From Dasyornis broadbenti (taxonomy: Eukaryota > Chordata > Aves > Passeriformes > Dasyornithidae): DNA of 64,000 nt. The position numbers and the translations under genes were made by a program. Location of the stretch: contig VZRN01004250.1 of NCBI GenBank assembly GCA_013397935.1, positions 200,569 to 264,568 of the forward strand, written 5' to 3'. Below are positions 14,360 through 26,400 of the stretch, one piece after another. The notes under the pieces are model-generated. The model was not told the origin of the DNA. It worked only from the letters and a program-made list of their open reading frames with translations, and did no database searches. How positions within the stretch are numbered: the stretch's first letter is position 1; every line of letters starts with the position of its first letter.

Positions 14360-15910
14360 GTTCATTTTCTGGTTGGATTTAGGAGGTGCTGGTGTTTGGT
14401 ACTTGCAGAGATGTCCCCTTTTCATTTCACTCCCCATTGCAGACCACATGAATCTCCCATTTGCTCTGTTGTGAGAGCAGAGGAGCTGCTGGAGGAGGAG
14501 GTGCATTCAGGAAAGCTGAAACACAGGCAGGCTGAGCCACACTTGTTCTCTCCTTATAAACCAGTGTCCTGTTGCTCTTTCCAAGGTGCAGTCCTAAACC
14601 CACCAAGAAAACTTCCAGCTTATTTTATGGAATGCTGAAATAAAGTTTCTTGCTTTAATAATCCTGCTGAATTAGGCCCTCATTTCTACTCCAGGTGTGT
14701 TTTGGAAAATATTTGTTCATCTTTTAGCAAACAATGGCAGAAGTGGCCTGGAAAAGGAGCAGGCTGGGAGTGCCGTGTGTGATATTCTGATATTCCGAGA
14801 GGCATTTCCTGCCCTTATCTCCCCTCCTTCGAGGTATTGTGACTGGGGCTTCAGATCTGCAGCTTGTGTTGCTGCAGCAGGGATGAGATTGCCAGCAAAG
14901 ATACTTCCCAGGAATGCTTGCCAGGGGCGGGAGCTGAGTTCACCGGAGGTGCTGAAGAGCTTTCCAGCCTGAGATTGGGAAGTGGGTCTGCCCCAAAATA
15001 AAAGCGTTTTGGAAAGTGCATTCATGTATTTTCTGCAGGGTTTCTGAGGGCTGTGGCAGGGGTCAGGGAGGGTTGTGTGTGGCTCTCATGCTGTGGAGCC
15101 ATGGCACCCTTTCCTCACTTTCCAGTGCCATGGGTTCATGAGTGTTCATGGGTTGCTATTTTCCGTCTCAGGCAAGTGAATTGAATTTGAATTTCTAGGT
15201 AGTATCTCCCTTATGAAAAACTTTGCAAGGATTTGAGTTTGTCCCTGTATAGAACTAAAACGTTTTTAGGCAATTTTAAATTCTTATAGGATTAAATGTT
15301 TTTTTTTGTTCAGGTCTACCCTGAAGTCTTCAAAATAAGGCTTGCAGGTACTGCTGAAGCTGTCCTTGGCCATTTTAGTGGATAAAGCAGCTGCCTGGAC
15401 CTGCCTGTGTGCTCTGGCTGGGTTTGTTTGTTTTCAGTTCCCACACCAATTATCTTTTGGAGGAAATGGCGTGTCTCGCTCTCGGTCTGCCCAGATATTT
15501 ATAGGTAAGGTCAAAGCCCCGAGGAAGGTCTGTAGCAGTGTTCAGTAGGTGTGGATGCCTCAGCCTCGTGGAGCTGCCTGGGCTGTGTGGATTTGCTGCA
15601 TGGTGTGGACACTTCCCTGCAGCCCCTCACACTGAGGTCTCCTTCATGGGCTGCTTCACCCTCGGCGGGGATGAGCCGTGGCTTTTCCTGGCTTTCCTGG
15701 ATGGGGTAAGGTTTGATATCCTCTCCATGGCTCTCAGCTGGGTCCAGCTGCCTCTCTCCTGATGCTTTTCCATGGATTCTCTGCATCCAGTGCTTACAAG
15801 GCTGTTGCCTCCTCTCCTTTGCAGCAGCAGAGTTGAACTTCAGGGTCTTGAGGCTTTCTCAGGTGCTTGTGAACACTTAAGATCTCCAGTCTCCCTTTCA
15901 CATCAACACT

Positions 15911-15942
15911 TTGTTTTTCTTTTTTCTTTTTTCTTTTTCCCC
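15911..15942. repeat. Pyrimidine-rich simple repeat (TTTTTC)n
   Basis: Runs of five or six T broken by single C bases form a low-complexity polypyrimidine tract. Confidence 0.8.
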
Positions 15943-17095
15943 ACTGAGCTGGCTGAACCACAAGAGCTCTCATTTCATACCTGGTTATTTGCTGCTTACC
16001 TGGATTTTGCATGAGCCATTCTCAATGTGCTTTGCATGGGTCTGTTTGGAAAGGATTAATACAATTGGCTTGTGATGTCGGCTCTGTTTCAAATGCACCT
16101 GTTGGACCTGTCCTGGAATCTGGGATGTGTTTCCTCCTCCTGGGCAGCAGCACGTGGGTCCCTGGTTGGTCACTCTGTGGGCAGCCCTGCTCACACGTTT
16201 CTGTCATGGTCACACCGAGGGTCAGGAGCTGTGAATTGGCTGTTTTCACTGCTCTGCTCATGGATGCTGAACAGCAAAACCAGAGTGATTTAGTATGTGG
16301 TGAGGAGAAAATCCAAAGGAAGAGAGAAATAAACACAACCCTCATGTTTTTAAGAGTTGAGGTGGTTTAAATGTTATTAGTGCCTCCCTGGGAGCCAGGT
16401 CTGTCCATCTGTCCTCGGCTAGGGCTGGGTTGAGAAGGAGCTGGATGGATGAAGAGAGAGCACAGATGATGCTCCTGGTTGGTAGAGTTCCTCTGGGAAA
16501 ACCTGCCTGGCCTCAGGGCACCAGACAGGTCACCCTATGCGTCTCCAGCCTCTGGCTTCTGGAGTATTTGTGCTGGAATGGCCTGGTCTGTGTCTGTGAA
16601 TGCCCTGGGCTCTGCCCCTGCAGCCTTGGTGCCCTCAGAATGCCTCTGGGGGTGGCTGCTGGTGTGCCCCGGAGCAGGACTGCGGGGTGGGGACACCGGG
16701 ACCGAGGGTGGTGGAGGTGACCAGCCCAGGGAAGGGCGTGTGTCTCAGTGCTCAAACTGCTCCCGAGCTGTCTGACAAGTGAGATCAAACATGAGGAAGG
16801 TCTTGGCTCACTGAGACTTTATTCTGCCTGTAGGAGAGGGTTGATGTCTACTGTGAGCAGCAGACATGAGCGAGTTGCTCGCTGTAACTTCTGCTTCATC
16901 AAGGGGGTTTTGCTGGGATGTTTGGAGTGGGGGAAAGGGGAATCACTAATGCCAGTAAAAACAATTAAAGCACGGTTAAACTGAGCTGCCTTTTGAGGTG
17001 GGAGATGTTGCCAGTTGTGTTTCCCAGCAGGCTGAACTTATGTCTTGTCTGCACGGGATGATGACACCTGATCTCTCGTGCTCTCCTCATTTCAG

Positions 17096-17497
17096 GTTCC
17101 CACCACATCCTCACCGGACACTGCCATGGGCCCTCCCCAGCTCGGCCTCAGGATGCTGGAATAGCAGCTGGTGGCTTCCATCCAGAGGACCTGTGGTGGG
17201 ACATCCCTTCCCCCGGGACATCCTCCCCATCCCCTCTCTTGGCAGAAGCCATGGATGCCCACGTGGACCTCCTGACTGAGCTGCAGCTGCTGGACAAGGT
17301 GCCCACGCTGGAGAGGCTGCGGGCAGCCCAGAAACGGAGGGCTCAGCAGCTGAAGAAATGGGCGCAGTACGAGAAGGAGATGCAGCACAAGAAGAGGAAG
17401 CACGAAAAGAAGAGAAACGCTGTGAGCAGAAAGAAAGTGTCTTTTGAAGCCAGCGTTGCTCTGCTGGAGGCTTCTCTGAGGAACGACGTGGAGGAAG
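17096..17497 (+). CDS. PPP1R16B: PPP1R16B exon with start codon (5' UTR 17096-17250, coding 17251-17497)
   Basis: The acceptor is a pyrimidine tract ending in TTCAG at 17091-17095. The ATG at 17251 has G at -3 and G at +4 (strong Kozak context) and opens MDAHVDLLTELQLL, matching the known TIMAP N-terminus. An in-frame TTG four codons upstream is not needed. It codes residues 1-82 plus one base and includes the KVSF PP1-docking motif (62-65). The donor is GAAG|GTATGG after 17497, confirmed because the leftover G plus TG from 43721 restores valine in the family sequence. Confidence 0.96.
17126..17164 (+). promoter_or_regulatory. Upstream ORF in the PPP1R16B leader
   Basis: An ATG at 17126 has G at -3 and G at +4, and opens a 12-codon frame ending in TAG at 17162-17164, 86 bases before the main ATG. 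Strong context in the exon that every start-codon transcript must include suggests it could lower or tune translation. This is read from sequence only. Confidence 0.5.
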
Positions 17498-20400
17498 GTA
17501 TGGCACTTGTGCCTGGCAGGTTGTGTCTGGCTGCCTGTGAGCTCCATGTGCTGTGAGGTCCTCTGTGGTGTGCAGAGACATCTGTGCTGTCATCCATGGA
17601 CTGCCCTTGCTGTGGTGTTGGCCTCCCAAACGTTGCCATCTCTGGTAGAGCTCTGAGGTCCTTAAGGCATTTTGTGACACCGGCGGCGTTACCTCAAATG
17701 CCATCGGGAGTGGGTGCCTGAATGCCAGGATAGGGCGGGAGTTGTGACTGAGGTTTGGGTGAAGGAAGGCAGTTTTCACCTCTTTCCTTTTCGCACATCC
17801 CACTTACAGGAGGTGCGAAACCCTTCCTTGCCTTCTGGGTGTGCCTCTCACTGGTTTTATAGAAGTCTGTAGCAGGGATTTACATGTCAGTGTGAATCTC
17901 TTCAGCTTCCTTGCTCGAGGGCATGGAGTCAGAGCTATGTGGATGTACAAATTTTTTCCCAAAATGCTGGGAAGCACAGCTTTGCTTAGTGCTTCCTGCA
18001 GAACAGAACTGCAAATCGTTCAGAAATTGGTTTAATTGCACCATTTCAAAGTGGATGAAAGTGCTTTGCTTCTGCTACAAAATCTGAAGGGAGGAGGAAA
18101 AAATATGTCTAAAAGTCAATAACCATTAGCCTCAGCACAGCGTGGGGGAAAACCTGAGAGCTCTGGGGAGCTGGAAAGTACTTCTCTGCAGAGGAGTGAA
18201 AATATCTCTTGCAGGAGAGCTGGAGCAGCCTTTGGGGTTGGTGCTCTGCAAGGCAGCAAAATTGGTGTGATCTTCCCAATCCCTTGGCATGGCAGAGGAA
18301 GATGCTCAGGAAACGTGGCCAGTTGAGCATCTCTGCTAGAGCATATTGGTCCAGTTTCCAGCATCCTCTGCAAAGGATCCTCTCCTGGCATGTGGGTGGA
18401 AGGCAAGGACCTCGTCTGGTGTTGTGAAGCTTCTCCCCAAAGTCGTGTCCCTGTTTTTGACAGGCCTTTGTGCATTGCAGCTCGTCCTTGTGCGTGTGTT
18501 TTGCTCCTGTTTGGAAACAGAGCACGGACAGGGCATCTGCCAAGCCCTGCTGTGGTTCTGTGTGCATTTGTGACCGCCCTGGCAAAGCAGACCTGTGATA
18601 TTGCCCTGCAAACTTCAGGCTTTTATTTGTTCCTTCCTTGCTCCAGAGGTTTTGTAGCTCTTTCCAGCTCTTTGCTCCGGTGGCCCCGCGTTTCTCGCTC
18701 TGAGCTGTTGTGGTCTTCTAGGAGGGCTCCAACAGCGAAGCCAGCTGTGAGTTGTGACTGCTGGCATTGCCTGAGAGGACAGGTTTGTGACTTGTATCCC
18801 CTCTGCCTGTGCTGGCACGTTGTGTTAGGGTTTCATGTTCAGCTGTCAGCGACGGGTCACAGCATTGGTAGATGATGAGAGTTTCATCGTCTTCCTCTCT
18901 GTGCGGTGCTGGTGCCTCTGCTCAGCACCTGGCTGAGGGTGTGATGGCTCTGCAACAGGCCCAGCCTTGTAGTTTTGCTTTTAGCTCTTTCTGGTTTTGC
19001 ATCTGGGCTGTTAGGAAGGAGGAAAGCTCCTTCACCGTCTGTCCTGCAGATGCTTTCTCGTTTTGTGAGGGATGCACGAATGGTGGAGGTGTTCGCGGTC
19101 AGGGCCCTGGTGAAGGGTGGCTGTGCTCCCTGATGGCAGTAGGCAGGCAGGGCTGCTGTGTGTTCTGGCAGCGACACCAGTGTTTCTGTTTCTGGTGGCA
19201 AAGCCCCAGTGCTCTTGCACCGCATGTGGATGTGGATACTTCAGTGTTAGGGCTGCAGAGTTGAGCTTTCAGCTCCCAGCTTTAGTCTTCTCCTCCTGTG
19301 AGGGAAAATCCCTCGCTGCAGCACTCTTTTGGCACCATGATCCTGTTGACCTCTTTCCGTGGGCAAGCCCACGCTGGGGATGTGAACCAGCAGTTTCTCT
19401 TTCCAATGGTGATAAAGACCAAATGTGATAAAGACATTTCTCTGCTGGTGGAAAATCAACCTCCCCACCCACTGGAGAGGGCAGGGTCGGTGTTCCCAGG
19501 GCACAGGTGCTTCCCAAGTAGCTGGATTTTTCAGATGCCTTAAGTTTGGCTGAGTTTGTTTTGTGCTCAATTAATTTAAGTCCTAAAAACGGTGTGTGGG
19601 CAGGTTCTGTGCCTGCTCTGCCGCCTCTGTGATGTGGGACCAGTATAACGGGAGGAGGGGACAGAGTCAAACCCAGGTACCAACCTGGCAGATTTCCTTA
19701 TCAAGGCACTGAGGGAATTCGTGGGCTTTCGGAGGTCCCAGGTGATTATTTTGATATATGAATCATCCTTTGTTTCCATGTGGGATGTGGAGGGGGAGGT
19801 GAAGCATAAATGATTAAGAAGTTGGTAAGTCAGTGTGAGGAAGGTTGGAGCTGGGGGCGCAGCTGGCACGTGTCACCTCCGAGCTGCCTCTGGGCGGCTG
19901 TGCCGTTTCCATTCCTTGTCACTTTTCTGTTTATTTTTATCCTTCTCACCCCTGAAGTGGGAGGGGGGATGGTGGTAGGCGCTGTGCTGTGAAATCAGGG
20001 AGGACAAGGTGGAGTTGGGCAGTGAGCTGGCTCTTTGTCCAGAAGAGGTCTGAGGCTGTGGTGTGTGTGACCTCCTGATGGAGGTGATGCTCGAGCCCTG
20101 TGGGATGGGGCTGGTGGGTGCAGAACCCAGCCCTGCTCTTCGGGGGTCCTGAGGTCCTGGACATGCTGCTTCCACTGTCCTTGGCCTGCCTCTTGCCCAG
20201 GTGTAATTGAAAGAGCTCCTGTGTGCCAGGTGACAAGCAAAAAACAAGAGGAGATGGCCTCAAGTTGTGCCCCAGGGTGGGTTTAGATTGGCTATTAGGA
20301 AAAATTTCTTCACCAAAAGGGTTGCCAAGCCCTGGCACAGGCTGCCCAGGGCAGCGGTTGAATAACCATCCCTGGAGGGATTTAGCAGATGCACAGACAT

Positions 20401-23400
20401 GGCACTTGGGGATGTGGTTTAGTGGTGGCCTTTGCAGTGCTGGGAGAATGATTGGACTCGGTGATCCTGGAGGGCTTTTCCCACTTCAGTGATCCTGTGG
20501 TTCCACGGTCTCAGTGTGGTGGCCGAGCAGGATGAAGGCAGGGGCTCCTAGGGACCATCAGCCCCAGCAAGGGCAGGAGCTGCCAAGGGGTGATGGCTCC
20601 TGTCTGCTTATTCCTCTCATCCTCTGCAACAGATCTGTCAAAACGTCCTGGATTTTCCAAACAAGCTGCTATTAAAAGCTCCTTTGGCTCTGTGCTGACA
20701 GAAGCGGGGTGAGGAGCACGCTGCAGACAAGCTGGTGGCAGATGTGAGCGGCCAGGGGCGCTGGGGACAGTGAGAGATGGGCAGTGACCCCAGACCAGGG
20801 GAAGCAGTGACCCCAGACCAGGACCTTCCATTTGATAAGCTGGGATAGCTACAGACCCCTCATGGGTGAGCTCTGCGGTGAGGCCAGAGCGCTCCCAGTT
20901 CTGCACTCTCTTTCATGGGAATGCCGGGGAGGAGCATCAGGCACCGTCACTATTTTAAGTGGAAATATGTTCAAGTTCTCACCCAGCTCTGCGGCTCAAT
21001 CTGAGCTGGTTTCAAAGGGATGGTGCAAAAGGGAGGACACTCAGCCCACACAGAGCTTACAGGGAGTGCTGGATGCAGCCTCTGGGCTGTTCCGATGGCT
21101 GCGAAGGAGTTGCTTTATAATGCAATAAAGGAATGCTTTATGAGCTACTGTACTGATTGCAAAGGATTTGTGAGAAGATAAGAAATTGCTGAGGGCTGTG
21201 GCCCTTCGAGGCTCTTCTGCGAGGTGGTGGACTGAAAACATGGAGAGGAGGCTGGGCCTGCCATTCCCAGGGCAGCACCTTGTCCCCAAAAGCAGCCGGG
21301 GCTGTCGTGTCCAGGTCTTTCTACATCGCTGAGCTCCTCTAGAAGCAGCCCCAGAGCATGGGGAAACGAGCTGGTGTTCTGTAAACTGAAAAAACAGATC
21401 CCAGGGGTGGGGGTAAAGTGGCTGCTTGTACAGACGTGTGGCATTTGCTGTCTGGGAGTCCCTTTGCACACCTGGGCTGTTCGCAGGGGAGCTCCCACTT
21501 GAGTGACACAAACTGGAGGTGCTGGTGTTGGCTGCGGGGTGAGCAGGGCTCCCCTCAGGGAGCCAGCAGAGAAACAGAGACCCCAAGGATGCATTCACCT
21601 TCCAGCAGTGCCGGAGATGCCCTGGTTTCTCCTGCTCTGGGATGAGAGCTGCCTCCCACAGGCACCCGCTGCGGGAGGCATCGCTGCAGAGTCCTTCAGC
21701 TCCCACCTCCTGGCACCTCATCCTGCGAGGAAACTTCAGCAGAGCCAGGGTGTTGCATAAAGCAGCGCTTCTGCAGGAGTTTAACCATGCAGATCCTTGT
21801 GGCTGGTGAGCCTGAAAGTGAAGGAGAGCTCAGGTTTGGTGACCTTGGAGTTGGCACCTGGCGAAACAGTTCCCAGTGACAGAGCAGAGGGCGTGAGCTT
21901 GGAGCTTGCCGGGTCCTGTGTGGGGAAGATTTCCCTGGGGAGGAAGGAATTTATTCATATAAACACATTCCCTGTGTTTCCCCTCGTGCCATCCCTCAAA
22001 TCTCCTGTTCATGGGCCGTGATGCCGAGCGTGGTTCATCCTTCCAGGAGCATCCCCGACCACCCTCCCTCCGCACCTCTCTGGAATAAACCCAACCTTGT
22101 CATTTGCAAAGGCACTTTTAGAAGAGGCCCTAATTAGTGTCTATAAATTGCTTTCTTTAACCTTTCCAAGCTGATGTGATCTGTTCCCTTGTTACTTCAA
22201 ACCTTTTATGAGGTGCCTTAATTTTCCACCCACATTATTAATCTCCTGAAGCTTTTTTTCGTGGGGTTCCTCTGTCCAGGTTTGTCAGTAAATGCATTTA
22301 TCTGTCTGAGAAGGTTTTTCCCGTGGGTTTTGTGCCCTTTGAAGGGCTCTGAAAAGAAAAGATCTCTTATCACCAGCAGTCTGAGTGTATATCTGGGTAT
22401 TTGGGAATGACTTGAGTCAGAAATTAAAAGTTTCTTTTCAATAACAAAGCCATTTCTCGAATTTGAAACTCACTGGGTGTGGAAATGAGAGCTGTCCTCT
22501 TTAGGAAGCTGCATGTGGGAGCCCTTGGCAATGATGAATTTTGTTAATTTTGTTAATGGGGGTTGGTACGTCTTCCAAAAGCAGATTTCACGTATTTGGC
22601 CGCATTTTAGCTTGGCTTTTTCATGCAATTTGGGTGTGATGCCAACGCGGGGTGATTTGCATATGGCAGCTAACTAAAGGCATCTGGGAGCGTGAGCAAT
22701 ATTGAATCAGCAACTTTCTGTGTTGTCATAACAAGTAAACATTTTTAAATTTTTTTTTTTTACCCCACTCTCTGAAATTCAATCAAGTGGGGAAATTGTA
22801 GCCATAAGAGCTTCAAATGCCAACTTTTCTGTTCGGAGATTAATGCTGAATGTCCACCTCAGGTTTTCCTGGGATGAGGCCTTCTCCCTTCCCAAATCTG
22901 GCATAGACCTCAACAATGCATTTGAAAATTTTTCTTTAAACAAAAAAGTTTGATCAGAAATACTATCTTTTCCCCCCTCAGAAATTTCACATCGTTTTGG
23001 TTTCCAGCCTTTATGCAAGTGCTGTTCCCACCATTTCTGATACCACTGAAAATATTTCTGATGTATTTTGTAGTAGGATTGCAAGGTAATGAATAAATTT
23101 TGGATTAACTTGGCTTGTCCTGCCAGGAAGAATTGTTTGGGTTCAAGGTGTTTTTAATCAAACAGGGATTGGCCAATGACTGTTGTCAAGATTTTGTTTC
23201 TTACTTGAGGTAGCTTAAATCACTTAATCTTCTTCCAACATTTGGCTGCAGTGTGTTTTGGAGGAGAAACTCGGTGTCTCCTTGGTTGCGTGTGCACCTA
23301 AATGCAAACTGGACATTTCTTTGGTTTATTGGGATTTTCAGTGGTGTTAATGCGTGTGTGAGGAGTATTCCTGCCTCCAAAGGAGATCTGGGCAGTGGGG

Positions 23401-26400
23401 AGGAGAGGCTGAAACTCCTCAGGTTGTGCCTGCAAGGTGCAGTAGGTAGGATTTGTAAGGTCACCATCTGCTCTCAAACCCTGCCCGGCCAAATCACGGC
23501 GGGGAGGGCTCAGGATGCGGCAGCCGCCTGCGCCGGCAATGTCAGACTTTTGTGAGCCCAGGGCAGGTTATCAATGGGACCTTGATTCAACCAGGTGCCT
23601 GGAGATGTCCCTGCCTACAACCAAGTGCTAAATCAGTGGCATTTAACCTCTCCCTTCCCTGCCCTGGCTGCTCTGCTTCCTGTGACGTGGAGCAGCCTTG
23701 GATGGGTGCTCGTTTCCTGGTGTCTCCGGGCTGCCAAGTTTCAAAGCCAGCACTTCCCAGTCTGAGCCTGGTACTACTTGCTGATATGTCAGTGGCTTTT
23801 TCCAGTCTCTAACTCCCCAGCTTGGTGGTGCCTGTGCTTTCTCTTGAGGGAACCACTGCCAGCCATGTGCTCGAGGGGACAAGGGCATGGATTTGGGTGG
23901 GATTGGGCACTGAGAGCCGTGCTGCCTGCTCAGTGGGATAATGCTGGAAGCGTTGATGCTACAGCCCAGCCAGATCCTCGCTCCAGGAGCAGGGACATGG
24001 GGTTTTTCTTGCAGGCAGGGTGTTTCTTGCCTGCCTGGCTGCCTTCCAGGTGTGAGCTGTTTCCTGCGCTCCGATTCACCGCGTGTGTTGTCCCACTCCA
24101 GTAGCGAGGAACGGGAGAACGTAAACAGCAGCTCCGTCGGGGACCTCTGGTGTCTCCTGTGCAATAAGCAGCACAACCCAAGTGAAATTTCAGCTGCTTT
24201 CTCTCCTTGGGGTGAGCTCTGAGAGCCAAGGCGCTGTCCTGCTGTGGGGCTGTGTTGTGGGCTCTAACCCTGCTCTGACAAAGCGATGCACACATGAATG
24301 AGCCTGATCGCTCCCGAGAGCTCGCTGCCTTTTTGCAGCATCATTCTGCTCTCAAGTGTGTTTTGTAAAACAGCCCCCTGCGAAACAACCCACAACCAAA
24401 ACCACAGGTCTGCAGCCACGTGTCTGATTGTTCTTTGCAAATTGATGCTGGTGGGGAAATAAACACTTTTGGGGGTGAATCCTTCTCGCAGGGTGAAACC
24501 TGATGTTGCTGCTTTACCCCTGGTACAATTGAAAATGTGTTTCCGGCAAGGGAGAACTTGCCTGTAAGCTGTGGTTGCAGGCTTTGCTTTCTGCCCCTTT
24601 CTCCTGCTCAAGGAGAAGTTGAAAAGTGGATTAAATCTATTTTTTTTTTCCAGATTTAAATTCATGCCTTTCTGGAGTGAAGCCAGCTCAGCTCAGCTGG
24701 TGTAGATTTCTCCCTCCTAGAATCATGGAAAATAGAGGTTGAGAGTGCCTCAGGAGGTCATGTAATCCACCTCCTGCCCCAAGGCAGGATCAACTGTATC
24801 TAAAATGCTTGCTAATGAGGGTGGAGTTAGGTATCTTAGTGTATTTATAGGCATCTCCACACCACCAGGGCACATCTACCTGTGCAAGTGGCCCTGCTTC
24901 TCATTCAGTTGTGCGTATTTTTCCTCCTTGCCTGTATTTATCCTCATTCCTTTTTGCTTTGCATCTCATCCTTACGCTTATTGACTGGGAGTTTTCCTAC
25001 TTCCGTGAAGAATGCTCTAATTCTTTCTGTAATAGCAGTTGCTATGGCAGCTGGTTCAGGCAGTGCCTTATAGCCTAGCGCAGAGCCGCTTCTACAGACA
25101 CTTCCACTGCTTGTTTTTTTCCTCTGGAGCTTGGCCAGATCTTTGGGAAACGTTATAATTCGCTGCAAATGTCTGGAGAAAAAATAAAATTGAGGAAAAA
25201 AAAAAAAAAATCCGATGCTGGTATATAAAAACATCCCCTAAGCCTTGCCCACCCTCTAACCCAGCACTAAAGGATGCTAAATAGGCCAGGAAGCCAATGG
25301 TTTAATTCTGGCTGCTGGTGCATTTGTAATCAAGAGCCAAGATGCAATCAAGCACCTTGCACTCCCTTTTAATTCGGGGAACAAGAGCCCATGTGCAGCT
25401 CTGAGCACGCGGATGCAGTTTCCATTGAGGTCCCTGCAATTTGCAACTGTTTGTTGCTGCATTTGGCCTCTGGATTCCCTGGACAGCGTGAGGCAGGCTG
25501 GCTGCAAATGCCACTCGTGTAGGAAACGGGCTTTGGTTACTCTGGGGTGTTTCTTCTGCTCTGAAAACATTTTTATAAGAGTTTGCAGCATTTCTCAGTT
25601 GGGCCAAGGTTTTCAAGCTAGGCCTTAATTCCTATTTCCCTGGTCTTGTCTGTTGTGCTGGGCTGTGCTTTCAAAAGTGGCAAAAAGGTCCCTGCCTTGA
25701 GTGTAAGAGCATCCAGCTCTGAAATGGAGTGGGAAACTTCCAAAGTCTCGTTTATCTTTGACTGCCTTACCTGGGCTGACAAGAGAAATCCCATTAGTTA
25801 AGAAAAGCCATGATCCTCCTTCGTAATAAAACCCCGAACAGGCCACTCACCAAACAAAATAACACTTTTCCTTTCTCCTAGGGGCTACTGCTGCAGAGTT
25901 CACCTCTAAAAAAAGGGAGACTAGAGCAGGAATTAACCTCAAAGTCGCTCTCACACCATTCTCCTTGCTTGCTCCAGCCCTGTTTTAACCTGGTTGGCAG
26001 CTGATGGTTTCCTTGGCAGAGTTACCTGCACACAGCTTGTCTTTGGTCCTGTGTCACACCTGCATCTGCCTGGAAACATCCACGTTTTGCGCGGTGGGGG
26101 GCTGTGGCACCTTCAAAGTATTTCCATTCAGAGCAGCAGGGGTGAGAGGTGAGGTGCTGGTACTTCCACAGTTCTGGTTGAAATTACAAGGAGTGAGATG
26201 TGATGGCTGGGTGTATTCATGGTCTTTTAAATCATCTAATCTGAAGGATTCTCTGTGCCCAACCCATCCTTTTCACAGCAGCAAATTTTTTCCCTGTTCA
26301 ATAATATCGAATGAGAATTACTTTAGTCCTTGCATGGGAATGGAGCAGCCCTGCCGCACCAAGGTTTCATTGCTGCAGGATGTTTGTGGTTTGCCCAAGG

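Larger units (their letters stand above)
331..17095 (+). other. Non-coding stretch, read as PPP1R16B intron 1
   Basis: I see no exon with homology I recognise. The frames of 60-228 codons here lack domain signatures or codon patterns of real genes. It holds short homopolymers (for example an A-run near 1220), a pyrimidine (TTTTTC)n tract at 15911-15942, a perfect 18-bp inverted repeat at 14322-14359, and a few AT-rich blocks. It would be intron 1 if the first exon lies at or before 1-330. Confidence 0.6.

Noticed and set aside
17111..17803. 230-codon minus-strand frame over the PPP1R16B start exon
   Set aside because: It is the shadow of the real exon on the other strand, and the forward frame is a clear orthologue.
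22779..23084. Minus-strand 101-codon frame rich in Lys, Gln and Trp
   Set aside because: It looked transposon-like at first, but I could not match it to a transposase or retroviral family and there are no terminal repeats.
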